A stretch of 64,000 bases of DNA. Origin: Engraulis encrasicolus. Taxonomy: Eukaryota; Chordata; Actinopteri; Clupeiformes; Engraulidae. Each line of letters begins with the position of its first letter. The first letter of the stretch is position 1. Below, piece after piece: positions 41,701-63,846 of the stretch. The notes beneath the pieces were generated by a model. It saw only the letters and a list, made by a program, of their open reading frames with translations, was not told the DNA's origin and searched no databases. Made by a program: the position numbers and the translations under genes. Where the stretch lies: positions 54,234,833 through 54,298,832 of the forward strand of contig NC_085860.1 in the NCBI RefSeq assembly GCF_034702125.1. Direction: 5' to 3'.

Positions 41701-44700
41701 GTCTTTGTCTCTGCCAGAGTGCTGGGTGGCAGACTACTTCCTGGACTGTAATCAATACCCTCTGATAACTATTGGCCGTGGATAAAGATGTCAGCACCAG
41801 TGTAATGTGATGTAATGGGCAAGATCGTGATGATGCAGTGCTGCTTTTGCTAGGCAGTGGGGCATGCTCACTTTGCCAGTTTGATGCATTGTGGTTAGAA
41901 TTTTCTAACCACAACGCATCAAACTGGCAAAGTGTGCATGCCCACTGCCTAGCAAAAGCAGCACTGCTTCGTCACGATCGTGCCCAATGTGTGTATTGCA
42001 GCTGAAGTCCCTGTCGCTGCCGGAGTGCTGGGTGCGAGATTTCTTCCTGGCTCAGATGTACACGGAGCTGCAGATGATCACGGAGGCGCTTCAGAAGTAC
42101 CAGAGCCTCATCGAGGCCGGCTTCTCCAAAAGCACCTACATCATCTCACAGATCGCCGTCGCCTACCACAACATACGAGGTACATTTTTAACTTGACATC
42201 AATTTATATCCAGGGACTACAGATGTGTAGTGAAAAAGCCCCACTCCTGGATGAGTTTCTTGCAGTTTTAATACTGGGTTAGCGTGGCAGACAGACAGAC
42301 GTTTCGACCTAAGCCTTCTTCAGCGTCTTTGTTTGCACCCAAAGACCTTGTAAGAAACTTTTCGGAGTTGAGCGCACTTTCTCTACAAAAAGCAGGGAAT
42401 ACAGATGAACATTAGCCTTGTGACTATAATCTGGCTCAATTGCATGTTGTGCACTGTCCCTGTCAAATAAATATCAAACTAAACTAAACTAACCTACATC
42501 TGCCTGCCTGTCCGTCAGTCAGTCTGAGTCTCTCTCACACACACATACACACACCACACTCTTACACAGACCTCACACAACCACACCCACTATACTATCA
42601 TACACACAGACACCTAAGTCCCATTTCTAATGTCCCGTCGTCTTATTTTGCAGATATTGACAAGGCTCTTGCACTCTTCAACGAGCTGCGAGAGCAGGAC
42701 CCTTTCCGCATCGAGAACATGGACACCTTCTCCAATCTGCTCTATGTCCGAGTGAGTCCTCATTTTACTACAAGTTCTAAACCAGGACCATGTTTGTTGG
42801 GGTACTTGCAACTACTGTAAATCCTGATGGACTTGTTCATGTATGTCAAATTAATGTTGGAGCCAATTTAAGCCAATTGGAGCCAATTTTAGTCCCCTAG
42901 GGGAAATTCTTTCTCTGCACTTAATCCCATTTGGACTAGTGAATCACATTGAAGTACACACACTAGTCTGTAGCAGTGGGCTGCCTGCTGAGCGGCGCCC
43001 GGGAGCAGTGTGGGGGTTAGCTGCCTTGCTCCTAAGGGCACTTCAGCCGTGGTCCGGTCGGGCATTGAACCGGGAACCCTTGGGTTGCCAACTCAGTGCT
43101 CTAACCACTGAGCCAAATGTTGCAAATGTGGACAGTGTGTGGGAGCTTTCTTATCTCTAACGTTGGTGACCTAGGGTTCTCCCTTTGACACACCTGACCA
43201 AAGGAGGTGTGCAGGAATTCCATGCAAAATAACTTGTTTGTGTATGTAAAATTATATTATCATCTTTTCTCCGTTTTCCTATCCTCCATCTCCCTTGTCT
43301 TCCTCATGTACTCCTGTGTAGAGTATGAAACCGGAGCTCAGCTATCTGGCCCACAATCTGGTGGAGATTGACAAGTACCGAGTGGAGACATGCTGTGTGA
43401 TCGGTATGTATTTTTTATTTTTATACCTTTATTATTTTGTAGTGACAGTGAAGAGATGACAAGAAATGAGTCAGAGAGAGAGATGGGGGTGGGCTGGGAA
43501 AATGACTCAGGCCGGACTCGAACCTGGGTCATCATGGGCATGCAAGCCCAAATGTGGGGTAATGTGAAAAAAAACACATTGTGCATTTTGAGATTTCAAT
43601 ATATACAGTATGTTTATATCTGCGTCTTTACTTTGTTAGTGTGGATAACTAGCACATCAAGTTCATTTGATTTGACTTGAATGATTTTATTTTGTTTTAT
43701 CCATGTGTTCACACATACCCTTAATCCCTCAACTCATACATCATGTTTCAATAAATAAAAGTCTTTTCTTTTTTGTATTAAGACTCCTTCCAATTGGAGC
43801 CTGCCCATTTGTAGCCCGGTCCAAAACTACTTTTATTATGTTAGGAATTATGGTGTATCAATTTGTCTTTCTTTTTGTGGAATGAGCCGCATGTATAATG
43901 CTTTGTGGAAAAAAGGTTCGCACACTGCTTTTGGATTTTTTCTTCTTTTAAGTCACTTTTTTCTTTTTATTCATTCACTGGCAAGCATGATGACGTTTCG
44001 ACCTCTTGGTCTTCCTCAGATTCACTGACAAACACAGGCTTGACACATTATATACGACACCTGTCTGATGGATGTGGTCCAGGATGTGCGCATGCATTGT
44101 GTTTTCGTATACTAGTATTGGTATCGGCACCCGATACTGCTCATTATACTCGTACTCGTACTCGCACTCGTCAAGCACTTGCCGATACCAGGAACGATAC
44201 TGCTATTACACAAAACAATGCAAAATCTTGTCACGTTCTGTGGACTTAAAAGCAGCATGGGAAAAAGTGCCAGCTCATACATTTACCAACATTTAAATCT
44301 ACATGGAAATGGACAATAAAAATATCATGGGTAGAAAAAAAACAAGGCCATGCATTAATTTTCATTGTATTTTGGTGGTAAAAGGTATCGGTATCAGTAC
44401 TCTGTATCGGCAAGTACACACATTAATGTACTCGTACTTGTATTGGTTTTCAAAAAAGTGGTATTGATGCATCCCTAATATCATCTTCTTATGTCCCATT
44501 CTCCCCATGTTCTGCTCCTGGCTGTGTGGTTGTCAAGGTAACTACTACAGCTTGCGGTCGCAGCATGAGAAGGCAGCCCTGTACTTCCAGCGAGCCCTGA
44601 AGCTGAACCCACGCTGCCTGGGGGCGTGGACCCTCATGGGCCATGAGTACATGGAAATGAAGAACACATCAGCTGCCATCCAGGCCTATAGGTGAGGATA

Positions 44701-47700
44701 CACACACACACACACACACACACAGACGAGATGAAGAACACATCAGCTGCCATACAGGCCTATAGGTGAGGACACACACATACACACACACACACACGCG
44801 CGCGCACACACACGCACACGCACACACACACACACAGCCTGTGGGCATGGACACTCATGAGCCATGAATACACGGAAATGAAGAACACATTACCCTTCAT
44901 ACAGGCCTTAGTGGAAAACACACACACGGAATACATGCCTATAGACATGCATGCCTATACACTGTGTTTGGCGTCTTAGTTTTATGTCCAATTGATGAGA
45001 ACGATTGTGCTCAACTACAGAAGATGGCTGAAAGACGATTATGGATGCAATGTAAGAAGCCTGTTAAAAAGCTTATTCTCATACTTGTGTCCATTTAAGG
45101 GCACTGACACCATTTGGTTTTATATCTGTTTCAAGTGTGAGGTTCTTTTAATATATTTTTTAAAAATCTTGTGCGCTGTGCTGTTTTTCTGTGTGTGTGT
45201 GGCTCCTTAGACATGCAATCGAGGTGAACAAACGTGACTATCGAGCCTGGTACGGACTTGGACAGACCTACGAGATCCTCAAGATGCCCTTTTACTCTCT
45301 ATATTATTACCGCAAGGCCCACCACCTCAGGTGTGTGTGTGTTTTGTTTGTGTTTTGTGTGTGTTTTTCTACTCTTCATGGTATTACCGCAAAGCCCACC
45401 ACCGTGCGTGTGTGTGTGTGAGTGAGAGTGAGAGTGAGAGTGAGAGTGTGTATGTGTGTGTTCGCACGTTTCCCTTGCTTGTATTAATGTGTGTGTGCGC
45501 GTATGTAACGCATTCTGTTATATAGTCACTGTTGTGCTCCTCAGATACAGAATTAAAGATCTCAAGAGTGTTTACATATGTTGGCTATTGTGTGCATTGT
45601 CTTGCTCAGTCAGACCAAATCTAAAATGAGCCATGATGTCCCATGTTATGCCCATGCTCTTTTGCAGACCCAATGACTCGCGTATGCTCGTTGCTCTTGG
45701 TGAATGCTACGAGAAACTCAACCAGCATGTGGAAGCTAAGAAGGTGAGTGCACAGCATGGGAGCGTGTAGCTTCAGTCCTTAGTGTTGCGGTACCTACAG
45801 TACTTTCAGTGTCTAACCCGTGTGTGTGTGTGTGTGTATGTGTGTGTATCTGTGTTTCAGTGTTATTGGAGGGCGTACTCAGTAGGCGATGTGGAAAGGA
45901 TGGCTCTTCTCAAACTGGCTAAGTAAGGGCCTTTCACATTACTAATCTCCACCCCTACCCCTTTGCCTTCCTCTTGCCCCTCGTGCTTTCAAACAAAGCC
46001 GCAAGGTGTAGGGCTTGAAACGCAACCCCTATGGATTGGGATGCCCCTTCAACAATCACGGAATGACACTCACAGCTGTCACTAATTCCATGCATTAGGT
46101 TGACGTTAATAGCGATTTTTTTCATGTGCGTTTCACAGAGAAAAGGGCCATCACACATTAGGACAATGTTAAACTTAGTACAATGGAATAATTATTACCA
46201 CTTTAAAACCGACAATTGCGGCGAAAATACTTAATCTCGTGTGCTGTTGTGGATGCTGCGGTTTGCCGCCCATTTTTAAATGCAATCGCAATGCATTCAG
46301 GGAAATCTGTCGAAGCCCTCAGTCTGTGGAGTGAGGTGTCGGAAAATCTCAGCGTGGCAAACCCCTACCCATCTGTCTGAACGTGAATCGGGATGCCACT
46401 ACGCCTACATGTGGACGCGCAAAACGGAGGCAAAGGGGATCGGCATAGGGCTAAGGGGTGTAATGGGATTCACCCTAAGTGTATGACATTCATTATGTGT
46501 AACTTTTTAGCAAACCGTAGGTTTTTGTCTTATACTTCAGACATGTAAAATAACACAGTATTACATTATATAAGACACAGTAAAATGAAATGTTAAAAGT
46601 AACATAAAAACCCAATAATTCAGAAAATAATGATGCCGTCATATTCTATTGATCTAGCCTCCGTCTGTGTGTTTGTGTTTTCCCTTCCAGACTGCACGAA
46701 CAACTCCATGAATCAGACGACGCTGCTCAGTACTACATCATCTATATCAAAGACATTTTCTCATGTGGGGTAAGACGTGTGGTACAGTACTACAGAGACC
46801 TCTACAAATAACGCTTAGTCAGGCTGTGCCCTCCTAGTGAAGCAACACTTTCAGCGTTGTAACTAGTCAGGTCAAGAGCAATGCAAGTACTTTCTGAGTT
46901 CCTGCAAATACGGGAACTCCTCCCACTTTGTGGCTAAGCAAACAACCGTAAGGAAACCATGTGAGGCAGGTCAGCCATGCCGTATGGGAAATGTTAATTG
47001 TTGTGCTCTTGGTCAGACCAGGATTGAAGAGATTTGAATGTCGATGATAATCAGGCTAGTGGGAAGTAGTACAGAGACCTCTACAAATAGCAGGGGTGTT
47101 GACAGATGTACCTCAGGCTGGATTATTTTTATTTGTTTGATTATTTTTAAATTGTGTTTATTGATTTAATTAATTTGTTTTCCACAAAAAATGCATAAAA
47201 GTCACATAAATGTCACACTTTGAATCATATTCAAACATGGTAGTACAAATAAACCAAATCTCCCAATCCCTCCCTCCTTCCCCATGTAGGACTACAGATT
47301 CTAGAATACATTTCACAGTATAAAACATAAAATGAAATTAAATAATAATATATATTTTTTTTTAATTGAGGGCTTTTTATGCCTTTTATTTGATAGTGAC
47401 AGTGAAGAGATGACATGAAATCGAGTGGGAGCAATGGGGGTGGGCTGGGAAATGACCCGGGCTTAACTCGAAGCTGGGTCCCCATGGGCATGCAAACCCA
47501 AACGTAGGGAGGCTTAGCAGGTTGTATTCATATGTGTGTAGTGTTTGTGAAGATCATGTGGCTTTTGTGTGTTTGTAGTATTTTTTTTTATTTTTTAAAG
47601 ATATTTTTATGGGCTTTTTGAGCCTTTATTTTGATAGGACAGTGAAGGTGCAACAGGAAGTGAGTGTGGAGAGAGATGCGGTAGGGTTGGGAAATGACAG

Positions 47701-49309
47701 GGGTCCCCATGGGCCTGCAAGCCCAAGTGTGGGGGCTTAGCGCGCTGTGGCACAGCGCCCCCGTAGTATTTTTTTTTATTATGGTGAATCAGGTGTGTGT
47801 GCACTGCGCATTAACCCACCTACGTGCGTGTGTGTGTATTGCAGGAGCAGTTGGAGCATGCGGAGGTGAGCACGGCGCTGCGCTACCTGGGCTACTACTA
47901 CTACAGGAAGGGCATGTATGATGAGTCCTCCTTATGCGCACAACGCTGCTGCGACTACAACGACGTGAGTAGCTCAGCTGGAACATATATATATATTTTT
48001 TAATGTTAACCCATTGTGTCCTGGAGACACATATACAGGTTTTTCAGGATTTTGAGATTTTAGCTGTTTTATTAACTATGTGGGTATGTTAGAGCTGAAT
48101 GAACACATTACAATGCAAGGGGAGGTTCTTGGCTTTTAATATAACTCATTTCATGTTTGTATGTGCTTCGGATGCTGAGATATTTAGGATTTAATAGGAA
48201 GAGGGCACCCTTTCCCAAAAAGGGCTTATATTAGGACAAAATGGGTTATGTGCAGGAAGAAACGTTTTAGAAAAAAGTGACACATCTCTCATCCTGTAAT
48301 CATACCATAGAAAACAAAATAATCACACCCGCTCTTATTTTACAAATGTGCATGACCTGGAATGGTTAAATCCAACAGGTTTTCATGTTCATACAGGTTG
48401 GTGTTGGAAAATATGCATAGAATGGGCGATATGGTCAGAAAACCTGTTTGCCTAATAATTCTGCACACGCTGTACTATGTAGTAGATGTCCTTTTGTCTC
48501 TGCGCCAGTTCACCGTGAAGTTTGCCTTCTGATCATAGCACACACGCTAGGCAAATCCTTACACTTTCCGTAGCATTCAAATATACAGGACAAGTTCACA
48601 TGTACATCACAGCCTGTAATGAATGGTCATGGGCAGCCGTGGCCTAGTGGTTAGGGAGTTGGTCTTTCCAATCTGGGGGTTGCCGGTTCGAATCCCACCT
48701 GACCTCTCCCTACACCTCCATCCATGGCTGAGATATGCCCTTGAGCAAGGTACCAAATCCCACATTGCTCCAGGGAAAAATAGTAAATGTAAATCCCTTT
48801 GGATTAAAAAGCGTCAGTGTTATGTATGGGAATATATGGATCTACTTTATTTCATTGCGCATTGATAGTGATTGTTTAATAGTAATATGCACATGCGCAT
48901 TAGTTTGTGTATTTAGTCTTCACAAATTCACTAAAAGGAGCCACGGCTCGTTAAATGGCAACTCTTGTGTCCGTGCTTTATTGTAGCACATAAGGTTGAA
49001 TGTGTGTGTGTAACTAACAACCGAGTAATAACTGCACACAACAGTCAGCTTAATGTAATGTCATGTCTTGTCTATCTTTTTGCGCGTGCGTGCGTGCGTG
49101 CGTGTATGTATGCGTGCGTGCGTGCGTTCCAGGCCCGTGATGCGGGTAAGGCCCTGCTGATGCAGATCTCTGCTACGGTGCGTGACCAAGGGGAGCTGTC
49201 GCCTCTGGAGATGTCCACGCCGGAAGTCTTCGCACCGCTCTCCAACAACAACGCAGCCACGCCCATACGCAGAGTCTCACCCCTGGACCTCTCTTCTGTC
49301 ACGCCCTAA
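38755..49309 (+). CDS. cdc23: CDC23 / APC8, anaphase-promoting complex TPR subunit (complete, 16 exons)
   Basis: Exons: 38755-38861, 39093-39165, 39285-39422, 39513-39555, 39970-40075, 40787-40919, 42002-42179, 42654-42751, 43322-43403, 44538-44691, 45211-45330, 45668-45743, 45861-45922, 46691-46769, 47845-47964, 49133-49309. They sum to 1,746 bp, 581 residues plus TAA, close to the 597 of human CDC23. The protein starts [18 protein letters not shown], shows TPR-type helices (for example [37 protein letters not shown]) and ends [13 protein letters not shown], a conserved Ser/Thr-Pro tail. APC8 is a scaffold TPR dimer of the APC/C ubiquitin ligase that binds co-activators and permits anaphase. 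It converges with KIF20A as in human. Exon 6 has a GT-repeat instead of a pyrimidine tract, and introns 6, 10, 11 and the 3'UTR carry copies of exon edges. Confidence 0.96.
41399..41744 (+). pseudogene. Broken duplicate of the start of CDC23 exon 7, split by a MITE
   Basis: ttgcag then ctgaagtctttg (41399-41410) is interrupted by an element (41411-41699) and resumes tctctgccagagtgctgggt to ttcctgg (41744). Without the element it matches the first 52 or so bases of real exon 7 (42002) plus its acceptor, and would read [16 protein letters not shown]. It ends in unrelated DNA, so it cannot replace exon 7. Confidence 0.88.
41411..41699. mobile_element. MITE inserted in the duplicated CDC23 exon, exact 8-bp duplication
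   Basis: The inverted ends ggtgcattccaatatgc and gcatattggaatgc are flanked by agtctttg at 41403-41410 and 41700-41707. The duplicated 8 bp are coding-derived (from the exon 7 copy), so the insertion postdates the exon duplication. Confidence 0.9.
41817..41985. repeat. Full-length palindromic element next to the CDC23 exon 7 acceptor
   Basis: Arms of about 80 nt (cgtgatgatgcagtgctgct ... cattgtggttagaa) fold on themselves around a ttct centre. It ends 16 bp before the acceptor of exon 7. A second copy is at 51003-51156. Confidence 0.88.
42960..43120 (+). mobile_element. SINE-like copy in CDC23 intron 8
   Basis: Contains gctgccttgctcctaagggc and the B-box-like gggcattgaaccgggaaccc, related in layout to the copies at 31500-31690 and 33765-33970. 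Confidence 0.55.
44105..44481. mobile_element. Truncated hAT-like MITE in CDC23 intron 9
   Basis: Shares its interior (ccgatactgctcattatact, acaaaacaatgcaaaatctt, tggtggtaaaaggtatcggt) and right end gcatccctaa with the full copy at 62648-63027. The left terminus is missing, apparently replaced by another repeat (43912-44060). Confidence 0.75.
44731..44913 (+). repeat. Two extra copies of the CDC23 exon 10 end inside intron 10
   Basis: Copy A (44731-44775) repeats atgaagaacacatcagctgc ... aggcctataggtgagga, including the donor. Copy B (44837-44913) reaches further into the exon (gtgggcatggacactcatga ...) but has lost the donor. Both are separated from exon 10 and from each other by CA repeats and have diverged from it. 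Confidence 0.9.
45363..45405 (+). repeat. Extra copy of the CDC23 exon 11 end in intron 11
   Basis: gtttttctactcttcatggt, then attaccgcaaagcccaccac, repeats the last coding bases of exon 11 (45287-45328) after a short GT tract. A GT-rich run (gtgcgtgtgtg) follows, where exon 11 has its donor. Confidence 0.8.
46850..47063. mobile_element. MITE copy (family also at 13089-13345 and 56255-56505)
   Basis: Shares ctcccactttgt, aaccatg..caggtcagccatg, ttgtgctcttggtcagacca and tttgaatgtcgatgataatc with the other two copies in opposite orientation. It is non-coding and lies in CDC23 intron 14. Confidence 0.7.
47383..47765 (-). mobile_element. Two SINE-like copies in CDC23 intron 14
   Basis: The segments at 47383-47520 and 47586-47765 both show the minus-strand pattern of gggcttgcatgcccatgggg-like heads and tails with gccttttattgatagtgaca-like text. 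A third relative is at 43415-43560. They are divergent, and assignment to the SINE family rests on layout. Confidence 0.55.
48632..48818 (+). mobile_element. tRNA-derived SINE-like copy in CDC23 intron 15
   Basis: The head gggcagccgtggcctagtgg and ttgccggttcgaatcccacc contain A- and B-box sequence. The tail matches 6745-6960 (cccttgagcaaggtacc, cacattgctccaggg). Confidence 0.75.
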
Positions 49310-49335
49310 CACTCACACACACACACACACGTGCA

Positions 49336-49508
49336 GACACGCCCATACGCAGTCTCCCCCCTGGGCCTCTCCTCTAACACACACGCAGTCTCACTCCTGG
49401 ACCTCTCCTCTGTCACGCCCACACACACATGCACACACACACACACAAACGCCAACGTGCCCTCATACACAGTCTCTCCCCTGGACCTCTCCTTTGTCAA
49501 CCCCTCAC
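49336..49508 (+). repeat. Three diverged copies of the CDC23 C-terminal codons in the 3'UTR
   Basis: After the stop at 49307-49309, the coding block for [13 protein letters not shown] recurs around 49347-49376 (cgcagtctcccccctgggcc), 49384-49421 (cgcagtctcactcctggacc) and 49470-49502 (cacagtctctcccctggacc), each embedded in CA repeats. In one frame they read [22 protein letters not shown] and YTVSPLDLSFVNP. They follow a stop codon and so are not translated with CDC23. Confidence 0.88.
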
Positions 49509-49567
49509 AGACACACAGACTGTTGGAATACTTCATGTCCACAATTTCATCCACACTTAGTTGCCAT

Positions 49568-49940
49568 TAGGGATGCAAATTATCGATTAATTCATTAATC
49601 ATTAGTTGATAGCCTTATCAATCGACTTACGATTAATTGGTAAGCGGCGTCCCACCCCCCCCACCTCCCCCCCCCGAGTTTCTCGAAAAAACTACTGAAT
49701 CTAAACATTTTAATTAAAAATTGAGGTAAAATACCACATTTAAATGAATTCCTATTTCAATTCTTTAATCCAAAGGTGATTTAAATATTCCAACTATTCA
49801 CACCCCTCTTCACACATACTCTTCACATGCCCATTTCACCTGGGTCTCTTGTCAGGTGGATTGTCGATTAATTGCGATTAATGTTTTTTAATCGATTAAC
49901 GCATTGATCGATTAAAGTCGATTAATCGATTGCATCCCTA
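49568..49940. mobile_element. hAT-like MITE downstream of CDC23
   Basis: The ends tagggatgcaaattatcgat and atcgattgcatcccta are inverted. The flanks gttgccat and gtagccat (7 of 8 identical) are a slightly diverged target-site duplication. Same family as 7719-8036. Confidence 0.85.
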
Positions 49941-50465
49941 GTAGCCATGCTTATCTGTAATTTCGGGGTGCTTTTTTTGTTTCTCAGAAGTGTGTTTTTT
50001 AACTTTGTAGGTTTGCAATGAGAAACTGCACCGTAAACAAAGCAACATCAGTTGCTACCTGATCGTAAGGATGCTTTTGAGAAACAGGATCCTGAATGGT
50101 CATGGGTTCTTTCCATTCCCCTCCCAGTCCTTGACCGGTGCTTCTGGCCTCACTTTTCATTGATGCCGCGCCTCCGTGGAGAAGAAAAGAATAAGGCTTC
50201 CCCGCTGTCAGCCAAGCCCTCCAGCACCTCCAGAAGTTTCCCAAGTCAACATCCCGATTGTAAATGAGAAAATTATCTTTTGTGAGATGTTGAATTAAAC
50301 TTCTGTTTGTCTTGCGACATCATCATGAGGCTTCAAGCAAAAGGGAGGAAGGAAGTGAGGATAATGAAAAGAACCCCATGTCCCCTGTCATATCCTAATC
50401 CACCACCCGGGGGAGCGTGTCCCATCAGATTCAGAACAATGTTTTCCCACCTGTACTGTGTCGCT

Positions 50466-50597
50466 GCAGGGGTGCATTTCTCGAAAGCGTAGTTGTTAGC
50501 CAGTTAGCAACTTGGGTAGTTGCCAATCGGAAATTGCATCGAAAACAAAGTAGCTAATGAAGTTGGCAGCAGTGATGGTTTTGAGAATTCACCCCTG
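50466..50597. mobile_element. Small inverted-repeat element (family of three)
   Basis: ggggtgcatttctcgaaagc, gtagttgttagccagttagc, then its complement toward ttgagaattcacccct. Related copies are at 52874-53006 and 58107-58240. Confidence 0.75.
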
Positions 50598-51002
50598 GAC
50601 AGTAGCAGCTGGAGCAGTCATCACAGAGGTAGAACATTAGACTAGAGGTGACACGGCTATTCGCGACAGCAAAGGAAAATGACAAGTGCAGCCTCCATCT
50701 TCTGTAGGTAGACCTGTGCTATTCAATCAATGCAAAGCAATGGAGAATATGCCTACCTCGCCCAAAGAAATGCCTAAAATTGTGTGGACGTGACGTGAAA
50801 CGTTATCAAGGACCAGATTTGAAATGACAGGCTAAATATCTACTTCAGAGTCATGAGTCGATAAAATACATTAAAAATCAGTTCATAGGTAAGAAATTAG
50901 CAGCACATTTCAGCTATTGTTCTTGTACAGTTTGTTGGTGGAAATGTTCACATTATTAAGCCATTCTTGACAGAGGAGAGTCCCCCTACAAATAGTAGGC
51001 CC

Positions 51003-51156
51003 GGTCGTGACGAAGCAGTGCTGCTTTTGCTAAGCAGTGAGCATGCACACTTTGCCAGTTTGAGGCATTGTGGTTAGAACATTCTAACCAGAATGCATCA
51101 AACTGGCAAAGTGTGCATGCCCACTGCCTAGCAAAAGCAGCACTGCTTCGTCACGA
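51003..51156. repeat. Second copy of the 160-bp palindromic element
   Basis: Same arms as 41817-41985 (tcgtgacgaagcagtgctgc ... ctgcttcgtcacga), lying between CDC23 and KIF20A. The two copies show it is a mobile fold-back family, not a local hairpin. Confidence 0.85.
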
Positions 51157-52873
51157 ATCAGGCTGCCAGGATTGCTGTGAAAAACGAGATGGTGTCATCT
51201 ATAATCTAATGTTCTACCCATATGAGACTTACACACAGTGTACTGGCTTCTCTCCTTGATAGACTGTATTCCCCCTTGGTGTGTACAGTATTTCTCCTCA
51301 TAACCACTTGGTCTGTGACACACACACACTGTCATCTGCTGCTCGCCATTGCCACCGGGTAGGCAGGACCGTGCCACTGCCACTGCCGGACTTATTCAGT
51401 AAAAGAAAATGTTGCATGGACACGCACGCACACACACGATTTGGGATGAGCCGCATCAGCCTTGGACTTGCGTACGCCGGAGGGAGTGTTGAGCAAAACA
51501 CTCTCAAGCAGCCGTCAAATACACTGGACTTGTCCCCCCATGACATTACACACACAAAATACACATTACTCAAGCCAATGTGTTCATCGCAACAGGTGTT
51601 CTTAGACAAATCATTGTAGTCCTGTCACTATCATACTCATGTATCTCGATGTAGCTGTGCTTTGCTTTTTTGTTGTTTAGGTATGAATAAGTGTTTATAT
51701 TCGTCTATTTCTAAACGAGAGACATCACTTAATATGTAAATATTTACAGATTTCAGGGAATGCCTTGCTTTGTCAACTGTGGAAAATACAACTTTTTTCT
51801 ATTCAAAGTCATTGGACGTACATCTCTTGTTGCTTCAAGATGGCTTTATTGCAGTTCCTAACAGATTGTACATAGGTTCTAAAACAGAACAGGAGAGCAC
51901 ATGCATATAAAGACAGAACACAGAAAAAGGTGATTCGTAAGCCTAAAAGCTACATCATACAATTCTGTTGGAGTACTGAATATACATCAAAAGCGTCTTT
52001 TTGATTTCTTGGTAAAAACTGTAGAAATGGTTTTATTTACAAAAGAAAACTTAACAGTATACTTTATGTGCAAAGGAGGAAGGCCATGCATGTTTCCCCT
52101 CATTCTTATGTGCATAAAAACAGACGACCAGTGTCCCATACACATCACTCGCTATGGGAAGCGGTTTATCCGGGATCCAACATCCGAGCTCAATTCTACA
52201 GTAGTAATACTGCTGACCAAACTGCATTGGTTCAGAGTGCACTTGACTGATGGTGACAAAAACAGTAACAGACATAATACCACGCGCGCGCGCGCGCACA
52301 CACACCTGACAAAAACATCCACCAGATCTGACTTAAAACACTCAACTCTCAAACACACACACTCACACGGAGCCTCTCTCACCCAACAGGAACAAGCAGC
52401 CAAGTGGATGAGTTCCAGCTTTGAGCAGAACTGAAGTTCAAGATCTGACAACTTTGTTAGGTGTTGAACATAAGAAAAATCTCTTGGGAATGCAACCAAA
52501 CAGGAATTATATAAAACGGCTGGGTGAATGGTTAAAATAAGAAAAAGACAAATGGCTACAACATCTTAGTAATTTACTTGATATTGCAATAATATTTTTT
52601 TTTCATTATGTACTTAGCGTTCAAGAATAATATACTGCAAACTACTGAGCCATAATCATACAATAAGCTAGAAAGGCAAAACGCATTGAGAACACCTAAA
52701 CAAAAACATGAACCCACCGTTGCTGATGGATTTATTCTCTCAATTAAAAATTGATCGATGACAATTCAACACTAGCCTCCCAAAAATGAGCCCAAATCCT
52801 GCAATCCTTCACTCAGCACATTTAAAGCTGTGGTAGATAAATACATGAGTGTTCAAGCACACAAGCCCAAACC

Positions 52874-53006
52874 AGGGGTGCATTTCTCAAAACCCTAGTT
52901 GCTAACTACGTTAGCTACTTTGATGGTTGCAATGCAATTTCCCATTGGCAACCAACCACCCAAGTTGCTAACTGGCTAGCAACTACGCTTTCAACAAACG
53001 CACCCC
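52874..53006. mobile_element. Small inverted-repeat element just downstream of KIF20A
   Basis: ggggtgcatttctcaaaacc and tagttgctaactacgttagc are mirrored by gctaactggctagcaactac and aacgcacccc. Same family as 50466-50597 and 58107-58240. It lies 180 bp beyond the KIF20A stop. Confidence 0.78.
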
Positions 53007-53173
53007 GGAACTGTTCAACATCTGTGATTAAACAGTGAGCATCACAGAGACACCCGAGTCACACTCTCAATGAAGCACAAAGTGGACACTATTAGAAAAA
53101 GTCCATTATCCACGACTCCATTGGCGTTTTCTTTTAATTTTTCTTACAAAACTTAAAATCATATAAAAAGAGA

Positions 53174-53179
53174 TTTATT
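53174..53179 (-). terminator. Candidate KIF20A polyadenylation signal very close to the stop
   Basis: AATAAA on the minus strand begins 8 nt after the TGA (53189-53187). If used, the 3'UTR would be only about 30 nt. A second AATAAA lies at 51850-51845. I cannot tell which is used. Confidence 0.3.
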
Positions 53180-53186
53180 TGGCGTG

Positions 53187-63846
<10,660 letters not shown>

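Larger units (their letters stand above)
49950..53173. other. Convergent intergenic or 3'UTR region between CDC23 and KIF20A
   Basis: No exon chain is seen. It holds inverted-repeat elements (50466-50597, 51003-51156, 52874-53006) and otherwise unique-looking sequence that may include long 3'UTRs of either gene. A minus-strand AATAAA occurs at 51845-51850. In human these two genes also meet tail to tail. Confidence 0.6.

Noticed and set aside
41399..41744. Alternative CDC23 exon 7
   Set aside because: The copy covers only the first 50 or so bases, is split by a MITE and has no matching donor.
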